Part shown: in pieces, positions 32,719-40,801 of the stretch | Numbering within the stretch: position 1 is the stretch's first letter | Layout: each line of letters starts with the position of its first letter | Assembly (NCBI RefSeq): GCF_001591805.1 | Contig: NZ_BCVP01000010.1 | Coordinates: forward strand, 1 to 64,000 | Direction of reading: 5' to 3' | DNA length: 64,000 bases | DNA from: Neobacillus novalis NBRC 102450 | GTDB lineage: Bacteria > Bacillota > Bacilli > Bacillales > Cytobacillaceae | Made by a program: the position numbers and the translations under genes | Notes under the pieces: model-generated | The model's database searches: none | What the model was told of the DNA's origin: nothing | Seen by the model: the letters and a program-made list of their open reading frames with translations, nothing else

Positions 32719-32787
32719 GTGAACGCCCAAATCGAAGTCATCTTAAAAGAGGCCGCCAAAAAGGCTGGAAGATTAAAAAAAGAATAA
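32719..32787 (+). pseudogene. C-terminal remnant of an Arc-like ribbon-helix-helix protein
   Basis: The frame VNAQIEVILKEAAKKAGRLK plus KE and a stop resembles the C-terminus of the small Arc-type proteins of Bacillus (VNGQIEYLLREALKKAGRLKK as I recall it). The N-terminal strand that would bind DNA is missing, and a stop lies a few codons upstream. It is followed by a good terminator. Confidence 0.45.
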
Positions 32788-32794
32788 ACCCTGT

Positions 32795-32828
32795 CCCCTT
32801 AATTTTTTGTAAATTAAGGGGTTTTTTA
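32795..32828 (+). terminator. Terminator after the ribbon-helix-helix remnant
   Basis: CCCCTTAATTT and AAATTAAGGGG, then TTTTTTAG. Strong intrinsic terminator whose gene is now reduced to a remnant. Confidence 0.75.
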
Positions 32829-32938
32829 GTTATAACACCTAAGCAATTTTATAAAATTTGAATAAGATACGATGTGCATTGTTATTTAAATCATAATAGT
32901 GTACGACATACAGTATAAATGAATGAGGTGATTAACGC

Positions 32939-33286
32939 ATGGGTTCTTTGTTGGATACATTCACGACGGAACTAAGAAGAGGAACACTCACATTGGCCGT
33001 TTTAAGTCAATTACGTACGCCCCAATATGGCTATTCACTCGTACAGCAGCTTGAAAATGCCGGTGTAATCATTGAGCAAAGTACATTGTATCCTCTATTG
33101 CGACGATTAGAGAAACAGGAACTCGTATCGAGCAGCTGGGACACAAACGAAAGCAGGCCGCGGAAGTTTTACGTATTAAGTGACTACGGAATTGAGGTTT
33201 ACAAGCAATTAATGGATGAATGGAAAAAGATGACACTGGAACTAAAATCATTATTACAAGGAGATGAAAACATTGAATCTGATTGA
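32939..33286 (+). CDS. PadR-family transcriptional regulator
   Basis: A 115-residue winged-helix regulator. The PadR core is clear: RGTLTLAVLSQLRTPQYGYS, then IEQSTLYPLLRRLEKQELVS and SRPRKFYVLSDYG, with a C-terminal dimerisation helix. PadR proteins repress neighbouring genes and respond to small molecules or cell-envelope stress. It overlaps the HAAS-domain membrane gene by 23 nt, a pairing seen widely in Firmicutes, and probably controls that operon. ATG 32939 has GAGGTG about 12 nt upstream. Confidence 0.9.
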   Translation: MGSLLDTFTTELRRGTLTLAVLSQLRTPQYGYSLVQQLENAGVIIEQSTLYPLLRRLEKQELVSSSWDTNESRPRKFYVLSDYGIEVYKQLMDEWKKMTLELKSLLQGDENIESD

Positions 33287-34283
33287 GGTTTATGTGTATG
33301 AAGTAACTAAAAGGCTTCCTATTAAGACACGGGATGATATCGCCCTGGAGCTTAAGTCTACCATCGAGGATATGCTCCCGGAAAATTATGCGGAAGTAGA
33401 TGTGAAGGACGCACTTTCGAAACTTGGTGATCCGGCAGTGCTCGCTGCAAGTTATCGTGATACACCTATGTATTTAATTGGACCGAATCTATATGATATT
33501 TACATTCTGACAATGAAAAGGGTAATACCATGGGCCATTTTGATTACAATCTCCATCCATACTTTCGAGAGTATTGTATCTTTTGAAGGTAAAGAAGCTA
33601 TTCTTTCTGCAGCCATTAACTCCTTTGGGATTATAATCGGCAATGTGATAAATGTGCTCATTCAAGTGTTCTTTTGGTTCACGATTGTATTTGCCGTCTT
33701 TGAGAGAGTTGGCTTATCAAACTCTGACCTGCAACATAAAAAGAAATGTGATACATGGACGCCAGAAGATCTAAAGAATGTCAAAATCATACCCAAGAAA
33801 AAAGCAATATCAAAAGGCGATGTTATTTTCGGCTTCATCTGGATAGCCATTTGGGCCATTGCTTATTTCTATGCTGACCATCTTGTTGGCATTTATCGAT
33901 CAATTGATGGAAACGTATTACAGTTCGTTATGCCTTTTTTTAATCAGGATACCTTGTTGTCCTACTGGCCGATCATCGTGATTTTTATCGTTTTGGAAGT
34001 AGGTTTGATCGTTTATAAATGGACAGCAGCAAAATGGACGATGAAGCTTGTAACCATGAATGCGATCATTCGTTTATCAAGCGCGATTACTTTTATCGTC
34101 ATCGCTAGCAATCCACAGTTGCTAAATCAAGAAATCATCCCCTATATGGCGGATGTGTTTGAAACTACTTCTTCAGCTGTAGCTTATTCATTGGAATGGA
34201 TCTGGAAGATCATCGCAGCGTCCTTCATTGTCTCCATAATAATTGAAATATTCCAGAGTTATCGTAAAGCAAGAATAAGATAA
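33264..34283 (+). CDS. HAAS-domain membrane protein
   Basis: A 339-residue protein. The first 75 residues form a HAAS-type domain (VYVYEVTKRLPIKTRDDIAL, then DVKDALSKLGDPAVLAASYRD), followed by about seven membrane helices. HAAS domains are linked to PadR regulators and are thought to signal between membrane and regulator. The ATG at 33264 lies inside the PadR gene and follows AAGGAG, so translation is coupled. No transporter is present in the operon, so the membrane part itself may be the sensor or effector. Confidence 0.78.
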   Translation: MKTLNLIEVYVYEVTKRLPIKTRDDIALELKSTIEDMLPENYAEVDVKDALSKLGDPAVLAASYRDTPMYLIGPNLYDIYILTMKRVIPWAILITISIHTFESIVSFEGKEAILSAAINSFGIIIGNVINVLIQVFFWFTIVFAVFERVGLSNSDLQHKKKCDTWTPEDLKNVKIIPKKKAISKGDVIFGFIWIAIWAIAYFYADHLVGIYRSIDGNVLQFVMPFFNQDTLLSYWPIIVIFIVLEVGLIVYKWTAAKWTMKLVTMNAIIRLSSAITFIVIASNPQLLNQEIIPYMADVFETTSSAVAYSLEWIWKIIAASFIVSIIIEIFQSYRKARIR

Positions 34284-34329
34284 TACTAGAAAAACCACAG
34301 TCTGCCATAAAATCAAATAATCCAAAGTC

Positions 34330-34381
34330 GGTGCATGACACTTATTGTGCTAATGTTTTAGCACAATGGGTGTTATGCACC
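34330..34381. repeat. Long palindrome GGTGCATGACAC / GTGTTATGCACC
   Basis: GGTGCATGACACTTATTGTG with CTAA pairs almost throughout with TTAGCACAATGGGTGTTATG and CACC. It sits between convergent genes and may terminate both. Related in outline to the GTGCCTGGCAC palindromes. Confidence 0.7.
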
Positions 34382-34401
34382 AAAATTATCACCCTAATCC
34401 A

Positions 34402-36342
34402 TTACCTCGTCATTTTATCTGCATACAAACTACGCTCTTTGATTTGGTTTTTAATTTTCTTGATAAAACTAATGAGCGAAGTACTTTCTGATTGTTGAGC
34501 CCCATACTTTCTAACATTCACTGCCTCTTCATTGACTTCACAATCCCCCAGAACCAGCATATATGGAATCTTTTGCATCTGGGCTTCTCTTATTTTATAG
34601 CCCAGTTTTTCATTGCTTTGATTAATTTTCACCCTTACTCCTGATTGTTTCAGCTCCGACTGAACCTTTAAACAGTAGTCTAAATGAACTTGTGAAACAG
34701 GGATGATTTGTACTTGAACCGGTGCTAGCCAAACAGGAAAGGCACCGGCAAAATGCTCGATTAATATGCCAAAAAACCGATCAATGGATCCATATATAGC
34801 ACGATGAATGACAACGGGACGAACCTTTTCATTCTTTTCACTAATATATGTTAAATCAAATTTTTCTGGCATCTGAAAATCAAGTTGGATTGTCGCACAT
34901 TGATGGCTCCGTTTTAGTGCATCTTTAATATGAAAATCAATCTTCGGTCCGTAAAATGCCCCGTCCCCTTCGTTTAAGTGGTAATTAATTTCTAACTTTT
35001 CAAGGACATTCTTTAATGCTCCTTCAGAAATTTCCCAAATGCTGTCATCCCCTAAAGATTTCTCGGGTCGAGTAGAAAGCTCCACCGAATATTCGAAACC
35101 AAAAGTGCGGTACACTTGGTCAATGAGCGAAAACACCTGTTTAATTTCACTTTCAATCTGATCCTCACGAACAAAGATATGTGCATCATCCTGACAAAAC
35201 GTCCGAACCCGAAACATTCCATTTAAGGCACCACTGGATTCATGGCGATGAACTTGACCAAACTCTGCCATTCGAATTGGTAAATCTCGATAGGAGTATA
35301 GGCTGTTTTTAAAAATTAGCATATGGCCAGGGCAATTCATTGGTTTCATCGCAAATTTTGTCTCGTCGACATCGGAAAAATACATATTTTCATGATAATG
35401 GTCCCAATGGCCGGAGTCCTCCCATAATCGTTGGTTCATCATAAATGGTGTCCGAACCTCTTCATATTTTGCCTTTATTTGAAGTTCCCGTGAAAAATTT
35501 TCCAACTCATTGCGAACAATTTGTCCATTCGGTAAATAAAATGGCATTCCCGGTGCTTCTTCAGAAAACATGAATAAGTCTAATTGTTTCCCTAACTTCC
35601 GATGATCACGTTTAGCTGCTTCTTCTAAGAAATGTAAATATTCCTGTAGGTCCTTTTTCTTTTGAAATGCCACTCCATATACTCGTTGAAGCACCTCGTT
35701 TTGACTATCTCCTCGCCAATAAGCCCCTGAAACCCGAGTTAATTTAAATGCTTTGATTAATCCAGTCGATGGAAGGTGTGGCCCGCGGCAAAGGTCGATA
35801 AATTCTCCTTGTTGATACAGAGTGATTTTTTCATCTTTCTGGATGTCATTTAGTAGTTCTAGCTTATATGGCTCGCCTTTTTCTTCAAATACCTTTTTAG
35901 CTTCCTCATATGTTACTTCCATTCGCTTTATTACTAAATTCTCGTTGATGATGTTTTCCATTTCTTTTTCAATCGATCGTAAATCATCGGATGTCAAACT
36001 ATGTTCTAATTTCAAATCATAGAAGAATCCGTCTTCAATGACGGGTCCGATACCTAATTCCACATTACCAAAGCGCCTTTTCACGGCTTGTGCCAATACA
36101 TGCGCTGAAGTATGCCTTAAAACATGCAATCCTTCTTCCGATTCTTGAGTAAAAATAGCGAGTTCCCCATCCTCTTCTAACTTGAAGCCTAAATCCACCA
36201 GTTGTTCATCAAATTTCCCAACCACCGCATTTTTTCGTAAATTAGTGCTAATCGACTCGGCCACATCCTCAACTGTAATGCCTTGAGGAAACTCCTTTAT
36301 TTTTCCGTCTGGAAATTGAATGTTAATCCATTTTTCACTCAT
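34402..36342 (-). CDS. thrS: Threonyl-tRNA synthetase
   Basis: A 646-residue class II synthetase with the full bacterial layout: N-terminal TGS domain (IQFPDGKIKEFPQGITVEDVA), second additional domain with HTSAHVLAQAVKRRFG, catalytic core (KPMNCPGHM near 330, RMAEFGQVHRHE, and RSHQCATIQLDFQMPEKFDLTY), and anticodon-binding domain (APVQVQIIPVS). ATG 36342 follows AGGGAGGAA; an upstream in-frame start would run into the T-box terminator. It is preceded by two tandem T-box leaders with ACC specifiers, an arrangement recalling B. subtilis thrZ rather than thrS, so it may be the inducible second enzyme. Confidence 0.93.
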   Translation of the reverse strand: MSEKWINIQFPDGKIKEFPQGITVEDVAESISTNLRKNAVVGKFDEQLVDLGFKLEEDGELAIFTQESEEGLHVLRHTSAHVLAQAVKRRFGNVELGIGPVIEDGFFYDLKLEHSLTSDDLRSIEKEMENIINENLVIKRMEVTYEEAKKVFEEKGEPYKLELLNDIQKDEKITLYQQGEFIDLCRGPHLPSTGLIKAFKLTRVSGAYWRGDSQNEVLQRVYGVAFQKKKDLQEYLHFLEEAAKRDHRKLGKQLDLFMFSEEAPGMPFYLPNGQIVRNELENFSRELQIKAKYEEVRTPFMMNQRLWEDSGHWDHYHENMYFSDVDETKFAMKPMNCPGHMLIFKNSLYSYRDLPIRMAEFGQVHRHESSGALNGMFRVRTFCQDDAHIFVREDQIESEIKQVFSLIDQVYRTFGFEYSVELSTRPEKSLGDDSIWEISEGALKNVLEKLEINYHLNEGDGAFYGPKIDFHIKDALKRSHQCATIQLDFQMPEKFDLTYISEKNEKVRPVVIHRAIYGSIDRFFGILIEHFAGAFPVWLAPVQVQIIPVSQVHLDYCLKVQSELKQSGVRVKINQSNEKLGYKIREAQMQKIPYMLVLGDCEVNEEAVNVRKYGAQQSESTSLISFIKKIKNQIKERSLYADKMTR

Positions 36343-36367
36343 AACTATATTCCTCCCTAAAAAATAA

Positions 36368-36620
36368 TAAAAAAAAACACGCTCATCCCTATAGCAAGGG
36401 ACGAGCGTGTTTAAACCCGTGGTTCCACCCAATTTCCCATAAGTAATCGATACCTTATGGCTTTGGTGCTGTAACGCAGCATTAGACGATATTGGATACT
36501 TTAGTTCCCCAATACAGCTTCAAGGCGGTAAATTATTTTTCTAAGTTAGGAAGATCGCAGCTCTCCTTCCCTCTCTGAAAACCAAAAAAATAATTCATGT
36601 CCTTTTCATAGCTTTTATTA
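36368..36620 (-). promoter_or_regulatory. T-box riboswitch, proximal copy (Thr, ACC)
   Basis: On the minus strand: stem I with AGAGAGGGAAGG, a specifier segment TTTACCGCC (ACC threonine codon followed by a purine), then the T-box bulge sequence TTGGGTGGAACCACG, and a terminator stem ACACGCTCGTCCCTTG/AGGGATGAGCGTGT followed by nine T. Uncharged tRNA-Thr should favour the antiterminator and allow thrS expression. Confidence 0.88.
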
Positions 36621-36630
36621 TTTTGAAAAT

Positions 36631-36868
36631 AAAAAAAACGCACTCATCCCTGTAACAAGGGACGAGTGCGTTTACTCGTGGTTCCACCCAATTTCCCATA
36701 AGAAAAAACTTATGGCTTTGGTGCTGTAACGTAGCATGGACGGTTATTGGATACTTATTTTCCCCAATACAGCTCAGGAGGTGGTAAGATACTTGTTTGC
36801 GTTAGGAAGATTTCAGCGTTCTCTTCCCTCTCTGGAAACCATTAAAAGTAACTCATGTCCTCATCATT
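36631..36868 (-). promoter_or_regulatory. T-box riboswitch, distal copy (Thr, ACC)
   Basis: Same layout as the proximal copy: AGAGAGGGAAGAG in stem I, specifier region CTTACCACC (ACC), T-box TTGGGTGGAACCACG, then terminator ACGCACTCGTCCCTTG/AGGGATGAGTGCGT with eight T. A transcript must pass both terminators to reach thrS. Confidence 0.88.
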
Positions 36869-36906
36869 GCTTTTTATAAAATAAAAAATATATTTAGATT
36901 TGCTTC

Positions 36907-36935
36907 ATAATACAATAAATTCCCAATAATAGCAA
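36907..36935 (-). promoter_or_regulatory. Promoter of the thrS leader
   Basis: TTGCTA (36930-36935), 17-nt spacer and TATTAT (36907-36912) on the minus strand, about 40 nt before the first T-box stem. Confidence 0.55.
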
Positions 36936-37028
36936 CAACCTATTTTCATAGTAACTGTCGCCGCCGCTCCATAAGTGGTATCCTTTTAAAGCCTTAAAAC
37001 TGCCGGCATTGATCTTGTATGCTGGGAT

Positions 37029-37688
37029 TTACTCTTTTAATAAGTTTAATGATTTGTTTTCCTTAGTATCCATCCCTTTTTCTAACTGTGCTACCTGAAG
37101 ATCAATTGTATTACCGTTGAAGTAACTTGTTACCTTTTTCTCAAGGCGTTCTAAGTAGGTTTCAATGTCCTTAAACTTTGAATAAGATTGGGATGAGTAT
37201 GAATCCGATTCTAACACCTGGTTCATTCCGATGTTAGCCCGAGTTACGTTTTCTCGTCCCATTAATTCCATTCTTCGAAGCTGCATATCCTTTAATTTTC
37301 GCTTCATTTCTTCATATTTTCTTTCTAATTCTTGTAGCTGCTCCGATATTTGTGCAAGTGAACTATTTAGGCGCTCCGCACGCTCTACATATTGTTGATG
37401 CTCAGCGGTTGCAAATCGGCAGAGCTTTTCTTCTCCTGCTTTTAAAGCAATTTCCGCTTGGTACTTCCTTTTTTCGGCCAATTCCATCGCCTGGCTATAC
37501 TCTCTCCTGAATTCATCCTTTAATTGAGATTGACGTTCAACCAATTTGCCCACCTTCGCTGTTTCCTGCTCGCATTGGCGGAGATATTCATTGAGCAAAG
37601 CAATTGGATTTTCTTTTTCCTTTTTTTGAAGAGTTTCGTTTAAATCAGCGACGATAACATCTTTTATTCTTGTAAATAAGTTCCCCAT
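37029..37688 (-). CDS. PspA/LiaH-type membrane-stress protein
   Basis: A 219-residue, almost entirely coiled-coil protein of the PspA/IM30/LiaH family, which assembles into large rods or rings on stressed membranes. The N-terminal amphipathic helix FTRIKDVIVADLNETLQKKE and the family segment NPIALLNEYLRQCEQETAKV are visible, followed by heptads to about residue 150 and the helix YSKFKDIETYLERLEKKV. ATG 37688 follows AAGGAGA. The gene upstream, after 20 nt, encodes a small membrane protein. This pairing resembles LiaI-LiaH, induced by cell-wall antibiotics. Confidence 0.82.
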   Translation of the reverse strand: MGNLFTRIKDVIVADLNETLQKKEKENPIALLNEYLRQCEQETAKVGKLVERQSQLKDEFRREYSQAMELAEKRKYQAEIALKAGEEKLCRFATAEHQQYVERAERLNSSLAQISEQLQELERKYEEMKRKLKDMQLRRMELMGRENVTRANIGMNQVLESDSYSSQSYSKFKDIETYLERLEKKVTSYFNGNTIDLQVAQLEKGMDTKENKSLNLLKE

Positions 37689-37708
37689 GTTTATCTTCTC
37701 CTTAAATC

Positions 37709-38056
37709 CTAGTATTTTTTTAATTCATTCCATTGCTTTTCAAAACTAACAAATGGATCTGTCTCATTTTTTTGTTCCGTATTTTTGTTTTGGTTCCAAT
37801 TTTTATATACAAGATAGAGCACATATGCGGCACCTACTCCAATTAGAGCTGGTAAATGGTGAATTGTTGATGAAAGCACCATTAGGCCAATAATAATTAG
37901 CCCGATTTTCCAACCTGTTGATTCCGTCTTTAAGAACTGTTTAAAGATAAAGTATAGAATTGCTAGACTAACCAGTAATCCAACCATCGGGCCAATTGTA
38001 TTAAGTAAAATAATGGCGGCAAGGCCACCTGCGAAAAGTAACGCAAATTTTTTCAT
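37709..38056 (-). CDS. Lmo0954-family membrane protein (LiaI-like partner)
   Basis: A 115-residue protein with three to four membrane helices (FALLFAGGLAAIILLNTIGP, LLVSLAILYFIFKQFL, IGLIIIGLMVLSSTI, IGVGAAYVLYLVYKNW) and a charged C-terminal tail ending FEKQWNELKKY. It matches the Lmo0954 group, found next to PspA-like genes, and probably anchors or signals to the downstream PspA/LiaH protein. ATG 38056 follows AGGAGG. The segment CTTAAGTCCGAGAGA, about 100 nt upstream on the minus strand, loosely recalls LiaR-type sites, but I could not verify this. Confidence 0.75.
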   Translation of the reverse strand: MKKFALLFAGGLAAIILLNTIGPMVGLLVSLAILYFIFKQFLKTESTGWKIGLIIIGLMVLSSTIHHLPALIGVGAAYVLYLVYKNWNQNKNTEQKNETDPFVSFEKQWNELKKY

Positions 38057-38194
38057 TTTATTTTCCTCCTATGTTTAACAAATCATTTATCTTGATTTCA
38101 TCTTACCTTTTTTCTACATGTTTCATAATTGCGCTTGAGCTTGATTTATCTCTCGGACTTAAGACCTATCTGATGTGGGACTATCAAATCAAGC

Positions 38195-38231
38195 ATGGAA
38201 AAAGGACTAACCTCGACTGGTTAGTCCTTAA
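38195..38231. terminator. Terminator-like hairpin
   Basis: AAGGACTAACC pairs perfectly with GGTTAGTCCTT around a 7-nt loop. On the minus strand TTTTTCC follows, so it may separate the 16-gene cluster from the stress pair. Confidence 0.55.
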
Positions 38232-38387
38232 ACAATGTTCAACTCATGCTGATTTCTCATAGAAACCATTCATTTTTTCCCTCCCATTATGAAATAGCCA
38301 CACCATTTTGATGTTTATTCTGTTAAAAAAAATACAAAAAAGCCCCCCTAAACGGAGAACTTCGCTTTTGTTCATCATACATGTGCA

Positions 38388-38933
38388 CTATTTGGCATCT
38401 ACATTATTTAATGCCTGCCATTCCCTGTTCAACATACTCATTTCAAAATAGCTCCAATGGTCATTGCCAACTTTGCTTGCTTCCCTAATGAATCCTTCGG
38501 TTTTGAACCCGATCTTTTTATATAAGTTGACGGCCGCTTCGTTGAAATCATATACGGCTAAGCTAACTTTATGCAGATTCAATTGTTCAAATGCTATCTT
38601 TAAAAGGGCAAGAACCATCAATCTTCCAATGCCCTTTCCTTGCAGACTCTTATCACCGATTAACACTCTGCACATTCGCGCAGTTCCATTTTTACGATTA
38701 ATCGTTCCTAGAGAAATGTGGCCAATTATTTTGCCTGATTCTACATAAATTACTTTATATGCTAAATTGGCTGCGTTTTCGGAATTGGACATACTTAAAT
38801 ATTGCTCCAGCTGTTGCTCATCCAAAGGAAATTCCATACTAGTACCGGCCCATTGAACAAGAAAATCCTGGCTATCGATCCACGACAAAAGCTGCTGAAA
38901 ATCTTCTTTTTCAAAAAATTGTAACTCGATCAT
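38388..38933 (-). CDS. GNAT-family N-acetyltransferase
   Basis: A 181-residue acetyltransferase with RimJ/RimL-like features: MCRVLIGDKSLQGKGIGRLM (acetyl-CoA pyrophosphate loop, RxxGxG type) near residue 90 and VYDFNEAAVNLYKKIGFKTE near 135. The start overlaps the stop of the M28 gene by 4 nt (ATGA), making it the last gene of the cluster. It may acetylate a product or substrate of that pathway; the acceptor is unknown. Confidence 0.82.
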   Translation of the reverse strand: MIELQFFEKEDFQQLLSWIDSQDFLVQWAGTSMEFPLDEQQLEQYLSMSNSENAANLAYKVIYVESGKIIGHISLGTINRKNGTARMCRVLIGDKSLQGKGIGRLMVLALLKIAFEQLNLHKVSLAVYDFNEAAVNLYKKIGFKTEGFIREASKVGNDHWSYFEMSMLNREWQALNNVDAK

Positions 38934-40684
38934 TTGATTTGATCCTTGTTTACCATTATTCGTAACGCTTCCGTTTCTTCAATGGCTCGTTTCAATGAAT
39001 AATTCACCTTATTGATTTTTCTCCTTAAGGAAGTCTGTATGAGGTGGAATTCATGACTATTTTTTTCAACCTCCGACATTTTTCTGATAGATGATAGCGC
39101 AGGAAGTGGGCACGTTTTATTGGCCGGATCATGGTCGAAAATATCATTTTCCACATAATTAAGTGGTACTAAGATGCGTGATATCCGGATTAAACTTTGG
39201 TTTAGCTCTTTCAAATCCTCCTTTGGTAATGTATCCTTCGTTTTATGTTGATAAATTTCATTGAGCATGGTTTCTAAACTACTTAGGCGGCTTTGGGTTA
39301 GCCCCAAATCAATATGATCACTGGAAATTGCCCAATATTCATCCACCAGCTTTTTCAATTCCTTAACTGCTGCGACCTGATTGATGGGTACGATTGGATC
39401 CATCAGAACCTTGTAAATAGAAAGTGCATATATTTCACAATCCCGTTTTAAGTTTACAGGGTCAATTTTATCAATGGTATCTTCAACCGTATGCCACCAC
39501 CACCCAAAACCCCCAGCTTTTTTCCCTTTAAAGAGTTCAAAAACCATTTTGGAATTTGGATCAGCGGAAATAGGTTGTTCACTCATCCCCATAAACAAAG
39601 ATGGAACACCCGCTCCCCAAAAGGATTGGTCTGCATATCTGCCGTATCGGCTTCCAATGAATTTTTGTTCAGCTATTTTCCATACATACTCAGCTGCAAT
39701 TTCCTTAGTTTCTGCCATGCAATTGCTTTCGCTAAGAATCGTGGCCCCTTTTCCGCCAACAGAATCGACATAAAAATGCATCACACAATTTTCATGGATT
39801 TCTTCCCAATGGCTGTCACAGTAATTTTGCGAACCTGAGTATCTGCCGTGTGAGTGTCCTGACCAAAAAGCAAATCGTAATGATCTTTTCATATTTTTTT
39901 GAAATTTGCTAAGTACTCTGGCCACTTCCATCATCGTTGCATTTGCGGAACCATTATCCATTGCACCATAATGCCAGGAATCTATATGACCACTGAACAA
40001 CACAAAATGATCCGCTTCTTCATTACCCCGGATTTCCGCTGTTAATGTTGGGGTTTTAATCCATTTTGTGTCAACCCTTGCATGAAATATAACATCGTTT
40101 TCACCTTGATCAATCAGTGATCTAAGTGTTAATCCATTTTCGTTATTTATCGATACAACTGGGATTTTCGGCATTGAATCGATGTTCTCCTCGGAAGGGC
40201 TACCCCAAACAGTGGAGACAATCATTTCATGTGTGTACGGTCCATTAATAAATATTGCACCGATTGCCTTTGAAGCCTCCAATTGTAGTAGAATTTCAGG
40301 CAGGGCAATACTCTCGACAACTGCAATCCGTCCATCGACAAGCTTAAGCTTTTCCTCAGAAAATTCACCAATATAGACTGCCGTTCCTTTTAATCCTTCA
40401 ACATCGGTACTGGGTGCCATCGAATGGGTAATACAAGCGATATCTTGGTTTCCTGCTACTAAACTTGCACGTCCCGGAATACTAATATAGGCATCGTGAA
40501 AGGTTAGTTTTGTTGATAGTCCATAGCTTTCCAGAGTGCGCTTGGCATATTCAAAGGCACGAAGTTCTTCCGTAGATCCAGATAACCTTACTTCCTTTGC
40601 GATTTCCCTGTTAAATTCCAGCAACTGATTGCTGTCGATTTCGCTAGTGATTTCGTATTCAATTGGACTTAATCCGCTATTCAT
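38930..40684 (-). CDS. M28-family peptidase-like protein with altered active site
   Basis: A 584-residue protein lacking a signal peptide. An N-terminal M28-type region with an inserted PA-like domain (ACITHSMAPS to about residue 200) leads to the zinc site FSGHIDSWHYGAMDNGSANA (His, Asp). The usual W-x-x-E-E-x-G-L-x-G-S loop reads FWSGHSHGRYSGS, so the catalytic and zinc-binding glutamates are replaced by Gly-His-Ser. Later YVDSVGGKG and WWHTVEDTIDKID keep the other ligands. A helical C-terminal domain of about 170 residues follows. It may still be a hydrolase of a special subgroup, or a binding protein. It overlaps the GNAT gene. Confidence 0.78.
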   Translation of the reverse strand: MNSGLSPIEYEITSEIDSNQLLEFNREIAKEVRLSGSTEELRAFEYAKRTLESYGLSTKLTFHDAYISIPGRASLVAGNQDIACITHSMAPSTDVEGLKGTAVYIGEFSEEKLKLVDGRIAVVESIALPEILLQLEASKAIGAIFINGPYTHEMIVSTVWGSPSEENIDSMPKIPVVSINNENGLTLRSLIDQGENDVIFHARVDTKWIKTPTLTAEIRGNEEADHFVLFSGHIDSWHYGAMDNGSANATMMEVARVLSKFQKNMKRSLRFAFWSGHSHGRYSGSQNYCDSHWEEIHENCVMHFYVDSVGGKGATILSESNCMAETKEIAAEYVWKIAEQKFIGSRYGRYADQSFWGAGVPSLFMGMSEQPISADPNSKMVFELFKGKKAGGFGWWWHTVEDTIDKIDPVNLKRDCEIYALSIYKVLMDPIVPINQVAAVKELKKLVDEYWAISSDHIDLGLTQSRLSSLETMLNEIYQHKTKDTLPKEDLKELNQSLIRISRILVPLNYVENDIFDHDPANKTCPLPALSSIRKMSEVEKNSHEFHLIQTSLRRKINKVNYSLKRAIEETEALRIMVNKDQIK

Positions 40685-40743
40685 TTATCCTACCTCACTT
40701 TTTCATCTATATATTTATCGTCAGATCTTAGATGAATATACAA

Positions 40744-40775
40744 GTGTCTGACCTCGTTTTAAGAGGCCAGACCCT
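40744..40775. repeat. Short palindrome in the cluster
   Basis: AGTGTCTGACCTC and GAGGCCAGACCCT around GTTTTAA, between the second binding-protein gene and the M28 gene. A shortened member of the GGGTCAGACCCC family. Confidence 0.5.
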
Positions 40776-40801
40776 AATAAGTAACTCATTATAGGAAAAT
40801 A

